Shown in pieces: positions 19,097 to 26,935 of a stretch of DNA of 64,000 bases. The notes below the pieces were generated by a model. The model was not told the origin of the DNA. It was given only the letters and a program-made list of their open reading frames with translations, and ran no database searches. A program made the translations under genes and the position numbers. The DNA is taken from the NCBI RefSeq assembly GCF_001514205.1, contig NZ_KQ948779.1, positions 134,955 through 198,954 on the forward strand. The letters run 5' to 3'. The stretch comes from Streptomyces griseoruber. Its GTDB lineage: Bacteria; Actinomycetota; Actinomycetes; Streptomycetales; Streptomycetaceae. Numbering within the stretch: the stretch's first letter is position 1; every line of letters begins with the position of its first letter.

Positions 19097-19115
19097 AAAC
19101 TAGCGTCGTTAGTTT
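19097..19115. promoter_or_regulatory. TetR operator upstream of aldehyde dehydrogenase operon
   Basis: AAACTAGCGTCGTTAGTTT has 8 of 9 arm pairs complementary and aligns with the 14993-15011 site as AAAYTAGC-N3-GYTAGTTT. It is 37 bases upstream of the ALDH ATG. Confidence 0.7.
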
Positions 19116-19167
19116 TCCGGCACCAGGGGCCGCCGGGGCGACTGCGCCACCCCACGTCCGGTTCAGG

Positions 19168-19962
19168 TCAGCGGGGGCGGGGGTCCGGTTCGCGTACGCG
19201 GATGAAGTGGGCGAAGACGACGAGGTTGCCGTCGTAGCCGGTCCTGCGGTGGAAGATGCCGCCGCAGGTGATCAGCCGCAGCTCGGGGCGGCCGCGGTCG
19301 CCGTACACCTCCCCGTTGGGGAAGTGCGCCTTCTCGTACTTGCGCAGGGCGTCGACGGCGTAGACGGCGGTACGGCCGTCGGCCCGGCGGACCTCGATCA
19401 GCTTGTCCCGCCTCAGCTCCGACAGGCCCCCGAAGACGGCCGGACCGCTGTCGGTGTCGAGGTGCCCGACGGCGACGGCGGTCCCCCGCCCGCCCGGCCC
19501 CGGACCGTCCGCGTACCAGCCGACACGGTGGGCGTCGTTCTCGGCGGGCGCGGGCAGCCGGCGCCGGTCGTCGAGCCGGAGATCCATGACCGGGGCGTCC
19601 ACGCTGAGGTAGGGGATGAGGAGGCGGACGGCCCGGGAGTACGGGAGGGGTGGCGGGGCGGCCGCCGGGCGGGACACGCGGGGTCCGCCGGGGGAAGGCG
19701 TGCCCCGGGGGCGGGAGTCGCCGTCCTGGGGGTGCGGCGCGGCCAGTGGGCCCCGGCCGTCGGCGGGGTCGCCGGGTGCCGCTCCGGCGACCCGGGCGGA
19801 GCCCCCCGGGCCGGCCGCCGCCGCGCCCGGGGGTTCCTCGTCCTGGGTCCAGTGCACGCATCCCGTGACCAGGGTGGCGGTCAGTACGACCGTCCGGGTC
19901 AGGCGGTAGGCGCGCGTCCGGTACCAGGGCCTGCGCCTGCGCCTCCTTCTACGCGGCGCCAT
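19168..19962 (-). CDS. Class F sortase
   Basis: A 264-residue transpeptidase. It opens with a run of arginines, then one membrane segment (about residues 22-36) that ends in VTGC, which could act as a lipobox. After a proline/glycine-rich linker the sortase barrel contains the catalytic His in AVGHLDT, the catalytic Cys in LRLITCGG and a C-terminal Arg in HFIRV. Class F sortases are actinobacterial housekeeping or accessory enzymes of uncertain substrate. The gene overlaps the upstream secreted protein by 14 bases, marking that protein as its functional partner even though no LPXTG motif is visible there. Confidence 0.93.
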   Translation of the reverse strand: MAPRRRRRRRRPWYRTRAYRLTRTVVLTATLVTGCVHWTQDEEPPGAAAAGPGGSARVAGAAPGDPADGRGPLAAPHPQDGDSRPRGTPSPGGPRVSRPAAAPPPLPYSRAVRLLIPYLSVDAPVMDLRLDDRRRLPAPAENDAHRVGWYADGPGPGGRGTAVAVGHLDTDSGPAVFGGLSELRRDKLIEVRRADGRTAVYAVDALRKYEKAHFPNGEVYGDRGRPELRLITCGGIFHRRTGYDGNLVVFAHFIRVREPDPRPR

Positions 19963-20653
19963 GCGGACGGCGACGGAGCCGGAACCAGACCACTCCGCCG
20001 ACCGCGGCCACGCCTACCGCCGCCGCACCGGCCACCGGCCCGAAGGCGGCATCCCGGGCGAGCCCGCCGCCACCGGCGGGGGGACCGCCGTGGGGGCCGC
20101 CGGGGTAGCCGTGCGGGCCACTGGGATGGCCGGTGGGGTACCCGGTGGCGGACTCGCTCGGGCTGGTGCTGGGGCTGGCGCTCGGGCTGCCGCTCGGGCT
20201 GGTGCTGGTGCTCGGGCTGGTGCTCGGACTCGGCGAACCGGACGCGCAGTCGACCCAGAAGACCTTGCTCTTGCCCGCGCCGTCACCGTCGGCCGTCGTG
20301 AAGGTGAGCTTGTAGTGCCCGTTGGGGAGGGAGATGTCCTCGCTCCGGCCCGCCCCCGTGGCGTCGAGGGTGATCTCGCCGGTGGCGCCGTCGGGTCCGG
20401 AGGACGGCGGCTGGGTCACGATGGTCCAGGAGGCGTTCTCGTTCGGGTCGAAGTTGAAGGCGTCGATGTAGAAGAGACAGACGTGGGGGTCGTTCGCCGG
20501 CACCTCGACACCGGTCTCGGCGTCGTGGATCTTGACGTCTCCGTTGGCGGCGGCGAAGGCGTGCCCCCCGGCCAGGGTGCTCCCCGCGACGGTGAGGGCC
20601 GCGAGGGCGGCGATACGGGCGCCGGCGCGGCGGGGGCGGGGCGTGACGTGCAT
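19949..20653 (-). CDS. Secreted, cell-surface-type protein linked to sortase
   Basis: A 234-residue protein. A signal peptide (residues 1 to about 35, ending AFAAA) is followed by a folded domain with conserved-looking CLFYIDAFNFDPNENASW and FWVDCASG (two cysteines that may pair), a Ser/Thr/Pro stalk (SPSTSPSTSTSPSG repeats), a Gly/Pro-rich segment, and a C-terminal hydrophobic helix VAGAAAVGVAAVGGVVWF with the basic tail RLRRRPHGAA. This is a sortase-substrate layout, but LPXTG/LAXTG is absent; the nearest candidate is GGGLARDAAF. It is the first gene of the pair, with an 11-bp inverted repeat in its promoter. Confidence 0.88.
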   Translation of the reverse strand: MHVTPRPRRAGARIAALAALTVAGSTLAGGHAFAAANGDVKIHDAETGVEVPANDPHVCLFYIDAFNFDPNENASWTIVTQPPSSGPDGATGEITLDATGAGRSEDISLPNGHYKLTFTTADGDGAGKSKVFWVDCASGSPSPSTSPSTSTSPSGSPSASPSTSPSESATGYPTGHPSGPHGYPGGPHGGPPAGGGGLARDAAFGPVAGAAAVGVAAVGGVVWFRLRRRPHGAA

Positions 20654-20665
20654 GCGGGCTCCTCC

Positions 20666-20706
20666 GAGTCAGATGATTTTCATACAAATCGCTCTTCATC
20701 TGACTC
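20666..20706. promoter_or_regulatory. 11-bp perfect inverted repeat in an AT-rich promoter
   Basis: GAGTCAGATGA and its exact complement TCATCTGACTC are separated by 19 bases of unusually AT-rich DNA, starting 13 bases upstream of the secreted-protein ATG. It could be a dimer operator or a 5'-leader hairpin. On the minus strand it contains TGAAAATCAT, partly like a Zur half site. Confidence 0.55.
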
Positions 20707-20754
20707 TTTGTCACATGCGCGCACCGAACGACGGGAGCCTCGCCCTGCGCCCCG

Positions 20755-21996
20755 TCAGCTGTCCCTCTTCCGGCCCACCGCCGACCCGGAGCGGCGTGGC
20801 CCGGCGACCGCCTCCCGCGGCTCGGCCGGCTTCGCCGGGGAGCGCAGGGCCACCCCCGAGGACAGCAACAGCAGCGCGCCCAGCATCACGAAGGGCGCCG
20901 CCACCCCCGCGACCCCGGCGACCAGCCCCGCCGTGGCGGGCGCGGCGACCTGGCCGAGGCGGTTGCCGGTGAGCCGCAGCGCGAGGGCCGTGGAGCGGGC
21001 GCCGTCGGGCGCGGCCTGCACGACCGTCGTCATGGACAGCGGCTGCCCGACCCCGAGACAGAAGCCGAGGACGGCGAGGATCACGCCCAGCGCCCGGACC
21101 GGCACCGGCAGCGCGATCCCCGCGCACAGCAGCGCCGCCAGCAGACAGGTCACGGCGAGCAGCGGCGTCCGGCCGAGCAGCCGCAGCAGCGGGGTGAGCA
21201 CGAGCCGGCAGGCGATGGTGGCCGCCGCCCGGACGCTGAGCAGGACGCCGATCACCGAGGGCGCGATGCCCCGGTGCTCACCGACCACCGGGAGGTAGGC
21301 GGTGAGGATGTCGGTCGCCGAGAGCACGGCGAGGCTGACGAAGATGCCGGCCGGAACGCCCCGGGCGCGCAGGATGCGGCCGACGGGCACTCGGTCACCG
21401 CCTGCCGTACGGGACGTGGACGCCGTATCGCGGTCTTCGATCCGCCAGAGGGACGTGAACGCCACCGCGCAGCCCGCACCCGCGACGAGCAGGGCGAGCG
21501 CGCTGCCGCCCGCCATGTCGTCGCCGCCGATCAGGGCGCCCGCCGCGACCGGGCCGACCAGCTGGCCGAGGGAGGCGCCGATCGTGAAGTGGCCGAAGTT
21601 GCGGTCCTGTTCGTCCGGGGCGGACTGGCGGGCGACGAGCGACTGGGAGCCGATGACGAAGCACAGGTGACCGAGGCCCATCACCCCGCTCCACAGGGCC
21701 ATCGCCCACAGGGAGCCCGCGAGGCCGCTCAGGGCGCAGCCGCCGGAGATGAGGACCACGCCCACCGGCAGCAGCGGGGCGCACCGCCCGTGGTCCGTGC
21801 GGCGGCCGAGCGGTACGGCGGCGAAGAGCGGCAACAGCGCGTAGACGCCCGCGATGACGCCGACGGCCCGTTCGTCGGCGCCCAGCGCGAGGGCCCGGTA
21901 GGAGACGGCGGGCCGGGCCATCGACACCGCCCCCTGCGCGAAGGAGAAGGCGATGACGAGCCGGAGCAGCCAGCCGCGGTTCCTGCCGGGCCTCAC
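20755..21996 (-). CDS. MFS transporter
   Basis: A 413-residue major facilitator with 11-12 hydrophobic segments (for example RLVIAFSFAQGAVSM, GVYALLPLFAAVPLG, GVILISGGCALSG, LGVILAVLGFCLGVG). The loop after helix 2, GRRTDHGR, matches the MFS signature position. The start is GTG. A cytoplasmic basic tail ends the protein. The citrate-type transporter gene ends 28 bases upstream on the same strand, so the pair may be cotranscribed. Substrate cannot be inferred; drug or metabolite efflux is most common for this size class. Confidence 0.9.
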   Translation of the reverse strand: MRPGRNRGWLLRLVIAFSFAQGAVSMARPAVSYRALALGADERAVGVIAGVYALLPLFAAVPLGRRTDHGRCAPLLPVGVVLISGGCALSGLAGSLWAMALWSGVMGLGHLCFVIGSQSLVARQSAPDEQDRNFGHFTIGASLGQLVGPVAAGALIGGDDMAGGSALALLVAGAGCAVAFTSLWRIEDRDTASTSRTAGGDRVPVGRILRARGVPAGIFVSLAVLSATDILTAYLPVVGEHRGIAPSVIGVLLSVRAAATIACRLVLTPLLRLLGRTPLLAVTCLLAALLCAGIALPVPVRALGVILAVLGFCLGVGQPLSMTTVVQAAPDGARSTALALRLTGNRLGQVAAPATAGLVAGVAGVAAPFVMLGALLLLSSGVALRSPAKPAEPREAVAGPRRSGSAVGRKRDS

Positions 21997-22024
21997 GAAG
22001 TCCTCCAGGTACTCGGGGAGCGGG

Positions 22025-23407
22025 TCAGACGATGCCGAACAGCAGGCCCGCGCCGAGGATCACCAGACAGGTGAGGGCGGCCCACTTGACCACGAAGCGG
22101 GTGTGGTCGCCGAACTCGACCTTCGCCATGCCGACCAGGACGTAGACGGCCGGGACGAGCGGGCTCGACATGTGCAGGGGCTGGCCGACGAGCGAGGCGC
22201 GGGCCATCTCCAGCGGCGTGACCCCGTGCGCGGCACCGGCCTCGGCGAGGACCGGCAGGACGCCGAAGTAGAAGCCGTCGTTGGACATGAAGTAGGTGAG
22301 CGGGAGGCTCAGCAGGCCGGTGACGAGGGCCATGTGCGGGCCCATGCCGGAGGGGATGACGTCGACCATCCACCGGGCCATGTGGTCGACCATACCGGTG
22401 CCCTGGAGGACGCCGGTGAAGACGGCGGCGGCGAAGACCATGCCGGAGACGTTGAGGACGTTGTCGGCGTGGGCGGCGAGCCGGGCCCTCTGGTCCGGGA
22501 TGTGCGGGAAGTTGACGGTGAGCGCGGCCGCGGCGCCGAGCAGGAACAGCACCGGGATCGGCAGCCACTCCATGATCATGGCGGTGAGCAGGGTGACCGT
22601 GAGCAGCGCGTTGAACCAGTACAGCCCGGGGCGCAGGGTGGCCCGGTGCGGGTCGAGGCCCTGGAAGCCCTCGTCCTGCGGCTCCTCGGGCAGGGACGGG
22701 CTGCCGCCGGCCGTGGTGGCCTTCGCGCCGGTGCCCGCGCCGACCAGCACCGTCTCGGCCTCCTGGGGCTCCAGCGCCTCGTCCAGCGTCAGCACGCCGA
22801 GCCGCTTGCGCTCGCGGCGGCCGAGGACGTACGCGAGGACGAAGACGAAGAGGAGGCCCACGGCCAGCGCCGGGATCATCGGCACGAAGATGTCGCTCGC
22901 GTCGAGCTTCAGCGCGGTCGCGGCGCGGGCGGTCGGGCCGCCCCAGGGCAGCGTGTTCATCACGCCGTTGGCCATGGCGGCCACACCGGTCATCACGACC
23001 AGGCTCATCTTCAGGCGCTTGTACAGCGGGTACATCGCCGAGACGGTGATCATGAAGGTGGTGGAGCCGTCGCCGTCGAGGGAGACGATCGCGGCGAGCA
23101 GTGCCGTGCCGACGACGATGCGCAGCGGGTCGGCCTTGCAGAACCTCAGGATGCCCCGGACGATCGGGTCGAAGAGGCCGACATCGATCATCACACCGAA
23201 GTAGACGATCGCGAACATGAGCATCGCCGCCGTCGGGGCGAGGCTGCCGACGCCTTCGATGACGTAGTCACCGAGCTTGGCGCCCTTTCCGACGAAGACG
23301 CAGAACAGCGCCGGGATCAGCACGAGCGCCGCGATCGGCGACATCTTCTTCATCATGATCAGGACCAGGAAGGTCGCGATCATGGCGAAGCCGAGGATGG
23401 TCAACAT
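22025..23407 (-). CDS. CitMHS-family citrate/metal:H+ symporter
   Basis: A 460-residue membrane protein beginning MLTILGFAMIATFLVLIMMK, with about 12 segments. Family hallmarks include LDGDGSTTFMITVSAMYPLY, GVMNTLPWGGPTARAATAL and LTYFMSNDGFYFGVLPVL. CitMHS carriers import citrate complexed with a divalent or ferric ion. The ATG at 23407 is chosen over the one 36 bases upstream because homologues begin at MLTI. The 124 bases upstream contain GTTGACGTTAG and GTTAACAAGGAGTTGACGTG, related half-sites that could bind a response regulator; no citrate two-component genes are adjacent. Confidence 0.94.
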   Translation of the reverse strand: MLTILGFAMIATFLVLIMMKKMSPIAALVLIPALFCVFVGKGAKLGDYVIEGVGSLAPTAAMLMFAIVYFGVMIDVGLFDPIVRGILRFCKADPLRIVVGTALLAAIVSLDGDGSTTFMITVSAMYPLYKRLKMSLVVMTGVAAMANGVMNTLPWGGPTARAATALKLDASDIFVPMIPALAVGLLFVFVLAYVLGRRERKRLGVLTLDEALEPQEAETVLVGAGTGAKATTAGGSPSLPEEPQDEGFQGLDPHRATLRPGLYWFNALLTVTLLTAMIMEWLPIPVLFLLGAAAALTVNFPHIPDQRARLAAHADNVLNVSGMVFAAAVFTGVLQGTGMVDHMARWMVDVIPSGMGPHMALVTGLLSLPLTYFMSNDGFYFGVLPVLAEAGAAHGVTPLEMARASLVGQPLHMSSPLVPAVYVLVGMAKVEFGDHTRFVVKWAALTCLVILGAGLLFGIV

Positions 23408-23531
23408 GAATGGATACCTAACGTTCGCCCTTGAACATCCCACCTGGGGGTCGGCGGTGCGTTGACGTTAGGCCCGTTCAATCGGCGTTAACAAGGAGTT
23501 GACGTGCGAGCAATAAGCGCAATATTCCAGG

Positions 23532-25769
23532 TCACGGCGTTGTGACGAGCGCGGCGACCTCGACGGGCACGCCGTTGAGGACCGCGTTGCCCGACAGCGG
23601 GTCCAGCAGGCTGCCGTCGAGGAGCTGGTTGACGTTGACGCCGGGATTCGTCGCGGCGTGGCTGAGCCGGGTGCCGGGCCGGTCGTGGCCCCAGCCGTGC
23701 GGCAGGCTCACCACGCCCCGGCGCACGCCCTCGGTGACCTCGGCCGGGGCGGTCACCTCTCCCCCGGCGCCCTTCACCCGCACCGGCGCCCCGTCCCGTA
23801 CGCCCAGCCGCTCGGCGTCCTCGGGGTGGATGTGCAGGGTGCAGCGGTTGGTGCCGCCGGTGAGAGCCGGGACGTTGTGCATCCAGCTGTTGTTGGAACG
23901 CAGATGGCGGCGGCCGACGAGGAGGAGTCCGTCGGGCCGCTCGCGCAGGGCGGCGCCGAGCCGGGGGAGGTCGTCGGCGATCGGCCGGGGCAGCAGCTCG
24001 ATCCGGCCGCTCCTGGTCCGCAGGGCCTGCGGCAGGCGCGGGCGCAGCGGGCCGAGGTCGATGCCGTGCGGGTGCTCCAGGAGGCGGGCGAAGGTCAGTC
24101 CGTCGGGGTCGGCGCCGAAGCCGTCGCCGTAGGGGCCGAGGCGGAGCATCAGGTCGAGCCGGCGTTCGGGGCCGCTCTCGCCGGTGAGTTGCGCGGCGAG
24201 CTCCCGCGGGTCACGGCCGTGCACGGGCGAGTGGGCCTCCTCGACGGCCTTGCCGAGGGTCTGGCCGATGACCAGGTCGTCCACGGCGGACGGGTCGGCG
24301 CCGTGCATTCCGGTGGCGGCCAGGACCAGCCGGGAGAGGATCTCGCTCTCGGCCATCCGGCCGGGCTCCAGCGGGACGGCCGGGGGCGAGTAGCGGACCT
24401 GGTTGCGCACGGCGAGGGCGTTCAGCGCGAAGTCGTGGTGCGGGCTCTGGGAGGGCGGGGGCGGCGGCAGCACGACGTCGGCGTGGCGCGAGGTCTCGTT
24501 GAGGTACGGGTCGACGCTGACCATGAAGTCGAGCGCGCCGAGCGCCTTGTCGAGGCGGTCCCCGTCCGGGGCGGACAGCACCGGGTTGGCGGCCACCGCG
24601 ATGAGCGCGCGGATCGGCTCGCCCTCCTCGGTCGCGGTGTCGATCTCCTCGGCGAGCGCGGAGAGGGGCAGCTCGCCCTTCGCCTCGGGGTACCGGCTGA
24701 CGCGGGAGTGCCACCGGCCGAGCCGGAAGCCGCGGCCGGGTCCGGCCGGGCGGGTCCGGTCGGTGGCGGCCAGCGGGAAGAGGGCTCCGCCGGGGCGGTC
24801 GAGGTTGCCGGTGAGGATGTTGAGGACGTCCACGAGCCAGCTGCCGAGGGTGCCGAAGGGGACCGTGCAGCTGCCGATGCGGCCGTAGACGGAGGCGGTG
24901 GGGGCGGCGGCGAGCTCCCGGGCGAGGGTCCGGATGACCCCGGCCTCGACGTCACAGGCGGGGGCGACCGCCTCGGGGGTGAACTCCCTTACGGCCTCCC
25001 GGACTTCGCTGACCCCTTCGACGTGCGGGGCCGACTCCCCGAGGTCCACGAGGTCTTCCTCGAAGAGCACGTAGGTCATCGCCGCGAGCAGGAGGGCGTC
25101 GGTGCCGGGCCTGATCTCGAGGTGCCGGTCGGCGAGCTTGGCGGTGCGGGTGCGGCGCGGGTCGATGACGGTGAGGGTGCCGCCGCGGGCCTTGAGTGCC
25201 TTGAGCCTGCCGGGGAAGTCGGGGGCGGTGCACAGACTCCCGTTGGACTCCAGGGGGTTGGCGCCGATGAGGAGGAGATGGTCGGTGCGGTCGAGGTCGG
25301 GCACGGGGATGGCGAGGGCGTCGCCGTAGAGCAGTCCGCTGGAGACGTGCTTGGGCATCTGGTCGACCGTGGAGGCGGTGAACAGGCTGCGGGTGCCGAG
25401 CCTGGCGAGCAGCACGGCCGGGTAGAGGGCGCCGGCCACGGTGTGGACGTTGGGGTTGCCGAGGACGACCCCGACGGAGTGCGGCCCGTTCCGCTCGACC
25501 ACCGGGCGGATCCCGGCGGCGACGGCGTCGAAGGCCTCCGCCCAGGTGGCCTCGCGCAGTTCGCCGTCCCGGCGCACCAGCGGGGTGCGCAGCCGGTCGG
25601 GATCCCCGTCCACGGCGCCGAAGCTGGCGCCCTTGGGGCAGATGAACCCCTTGCTGAACACATCCTCCCGGTCACCGCGGGCACCGGTGACCTCGTTCCC
25701 CTCGACGGTGAGCGTCAGCCCGCAGGTGGCCTCGCACAGGGGGCAGATTCGCAGGGCGGTGCGGGACAC
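23532..25769 (-). CDS. Molybdopterin-dependent oxidoreductase (DMSO reductase/formate dehydrogenase-like)
   Basis: A 745-residue enzyme. The N-terminus binds one [4Fe-4S] cluster through CPLCEATC and a fourth Cys in FICPKGA. Molybdopterin-binding domains follow (LLIGANPLESNG, LIAVAANPVLSAPD, VSVDPYLNETSRHADVVLPP), and a C-terminal guanine-dinucleotide domain contains LHIHPEDAERLGVRDG. No Tat or Sec signal is present, so it is cytoplasmic. I prefer the GTG at 25769 (GGAGG five bases upstream) over the ATG at 25811, which would put the start inside a palindrome. No cofactor subunit or partner genes adjoin it. Substrate unknown. Confidence 0.92.
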   Translation of the reverse strand: MSRTALRICPLCEATCGLTLTVEGNEVTGARGDREDVFSKGFICPKGASFGAVDGDPDRLRTPLVRRDGELREATWAEAFDAVAAGIRPVVERNGPHSVGVVLGNPNVHTVAGALYPAVLLARLGTRSLFTASTVDQMPKHVSSGLLYGDALAIPVPDLDRTDHLLLIGANPLESNGSLCTAPDFPGRLKALKARGGTLTVIDPRRTRTAKLADRHLEIRPGTDALLLAAMTYVLFEEDLVDLGESAPHVEGVSEVREAVREFTPEAVAPACDVEAGVIRTLARELAAAPTASVYGRIGSCTVPFGTLGSWLVDVLNILTGNLDRPGGALFPLAATDRTRPAGPGRGFRLGRWHSRVSRYPEAKGELPLSALAEEIDTATEEGEPIRALIAVAANPVLSAPDGDRLDKALGALDFMVSVDPYLNETSRHADVVLPPPPPSQSPHHDFALNALAVRNQVRYSPPAVPLEPGRMAESEILSRLVLAATGMHGADPSAVDDLVIGQTLGKAVEEAHSPVHGRDPRELAAQLTGESGPERRLDLMLRLGPYGDGFGADPDGLTFARLLEHPHGIDLGPLRPRLPQALRTRSGRIELLPRPIADDLPRLGAALRERPDGLLLVGRRHLRSNNSWMHNVPALTGGTNRCTLHIHPEDAERLGVRDGAPVRVKGAGGEVTAPAEVTEGVRRGVVSLPHGWGHDRPGTRLSHAATNPGVNVNQLLDGSLLDPLSGNAVLNGVPVEVAALVTTP

Positions 25770-25808
25770 GGGTCCTCCAGGGGGCGACGATGCCTTCTTC
25801 CCGCCGAG

Positions 25809-25824
25809 CATACCGAGCGGTATG
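25809..25824. promoter_or_regulatory. Perfect 16-bp palindrome upstream of molybdopterin oxidoreductase
   Basis: CATACCGAGCGGTATG has perfect 7-base arms, 40 bases upstream of the preferred GTG. The right half and centre-flanking ACCG/CGGT equal those of the site at 5287-5302. Confidence 0.65.
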
Positions 25825-25850
25825 GAAGGAGGGGAGGGGGGTTCACCGAC

Positions 25851-26150
25851 TCATCGGACGATCGCGGGGGGCGGGTCCTCAGGCCGGTCGAAGACGACCA
25901 GGCCGCCCTCGGTGGCGACCGCCAGGGTGCCGTCGGGGCCGGTGGCCAGGCCGGTCACGGCGGACGGGAGGGGGAGCCACAGGTCCGGGGAGAGCAGCTG
26001 GGTACCGAGCACCGCCAGCCCGCCGGGGTGGTCTCCGGCGACGGCGCACCGGCGGTCGGGAAGCGCGGCCGGATGGCGTGCTCCCCCACCCATCGCTGTC
26101 CGATCCGGTGGATACCGACGACCCGAGCCACAGCGCCTCCCTCCGCCCGA
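25851..26150 (-). pseudogene. C-terminal remnant of a propeller-like protein, frameshifted
   Basis: On the minus strand one frame reads ARVVGIHRIGQRWVGEHAIRP and, after about base 26065, a second frame continues DRRCAVAGDHPGGLAVLGTQ, LLSPDLWLPLPSAVTGLATG and GTLAVATEGGLVVFDRPEDP to a TGA at 25851. The second part resembles beta-propeller repeats. No N-terminal part, start or ribosome site is visible. I read it as the frameshifted end of a lost gene. It fills most of the 25825-26213 gap. Confidence 0.5.
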
Positions 26151-26180
26151 CCCAAAGGTGCGATCACCTTGGCAACGGGT

Positions 26181-26196
26181 CTGCCCGGGAGGGCAG
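26181..26196. terminator. Small terminator-like hairpin
   Basis: CTGCCC-GGGA-GGGCAG, a 6-bp GC stem with a tetraloop, is located 18 bases beyond the TetR stop. Confidence 0.4.
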
Positions 26197-26213
26197 TTGT
26201 GGCGTCGCCCGGC

Positions 26214-26831
26214 TCAGTCCAGCACCCGCCCCAAATACGCCCGCAGCAGCTCCCGCATCTCCGCGATCACCTTCGCGTCGCCCTCCGGGTCCACGCGGAA
26301 GGCGAGCTGGACCAGGGTGTCGGCGGTTTCGACGGCGATGAGGAAGGTGCGGCGCAGATCGTCGTCGGGGGTGCGGTCGAGGTAGGCGGAGAGGAGGTCG
26401 GTGAGGCGGTCGGCGACGCGGTGGTTGGGTTCGGCCTGACGGGCGCCGACCGGGATCTGGTTGCCGAAGTCGACGAGGGAGAAGCCGGGCGCGGTGCGCT
26501 TCATGGCGAGGTACTCGTCGAGCACGGCGTCCATGGCGGCCCGCCAGTCGCCCTGCCGGGCCCCCTCCAGCCGCTCGGTGACGCGCTCGGACCAGCGCTC
26601 CAGGTTGCGCTGGGCGAGGGCGTCGGCCATCTGCCGCTTGTTGCCGAAGAAGCGGTAGACGGAGCCGATGGGCACGCCGGCGCGCTGGGCGACGGCGCGG
26701 GTGCTCAGGGCGTCGTAGCCGACCTCGTCCAGCAGGTCGGCGCAGGCGTCCAGGATCCTGGTCAGCCGTTCGGCACTGCGCCGCTGGACCGGCGCACGAC
26801 GGAGCGATGTCGCTTGGGGCACGGACTTCAT
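26214..26831 (-). CDS. TetR/AcrR family regulator
   Basis: A 205-residue regulator (MKSVPQATSLRRAPVQRRSA...). The HTH is RILDACADLLDEVGYDALST with GVPIGSVYRFFGNKRQM, about residues 22-69. The C-terminal domain is of the TetR_C_17-like type found in streptomycete regulators. The ATG at 26831 (GAAAGG upstream) is preferred to an in-frame start 102 bases further up that would overlap the tandem repeats at 26893. Target unknown; its own promoter region contains the 11-bp repeats. Confidence 0.9.
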   Translation of the reverse strand: MKSVPQATSLRRAPVQRRSAERLTRILDACADLLDEVGYDALSTRAVAQRAGVPIGSVYRFFGNKRQMADALAQRNLERWSERVTERLEGARQGDWRAAMDAVLDEYLAMKRTAPGFSLVDFGNQIPVGARQAEPNHRVADRLTDLLSAYLDRTPDDDLRRTFLIAVETADTLVQLAFRVDPEGDAKVIAEMRELLRAYLGRVLD

Positions 26832-26892
26832 GATGCCTTTCCGTCGGGGCCTGGTGGAACCTCGCCCCTCGGTACGGAGAAAGGTGGCCGAT

Positions 26893-26935
26893 GCGCTCAC
26901 TGTGCGCTCACTGTGCGCTCGCCCTGCGCTCAAGG
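26893..26935. repeat. 11-bp tandem repeats between TetR and lipoprotein genes
   Basis: GCGCTCACTGT occurs twice in tandem (26893-26914), then a degenerate copy GCGCTCGCCCT and a partial GCGCTCAAGG that overlaps the lipoprotein stop codon. The period equals one helical turn, as in iteron-type regulator sites; it starts 62 bases upstream of the TetR ATG. Confidence 0.6.
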
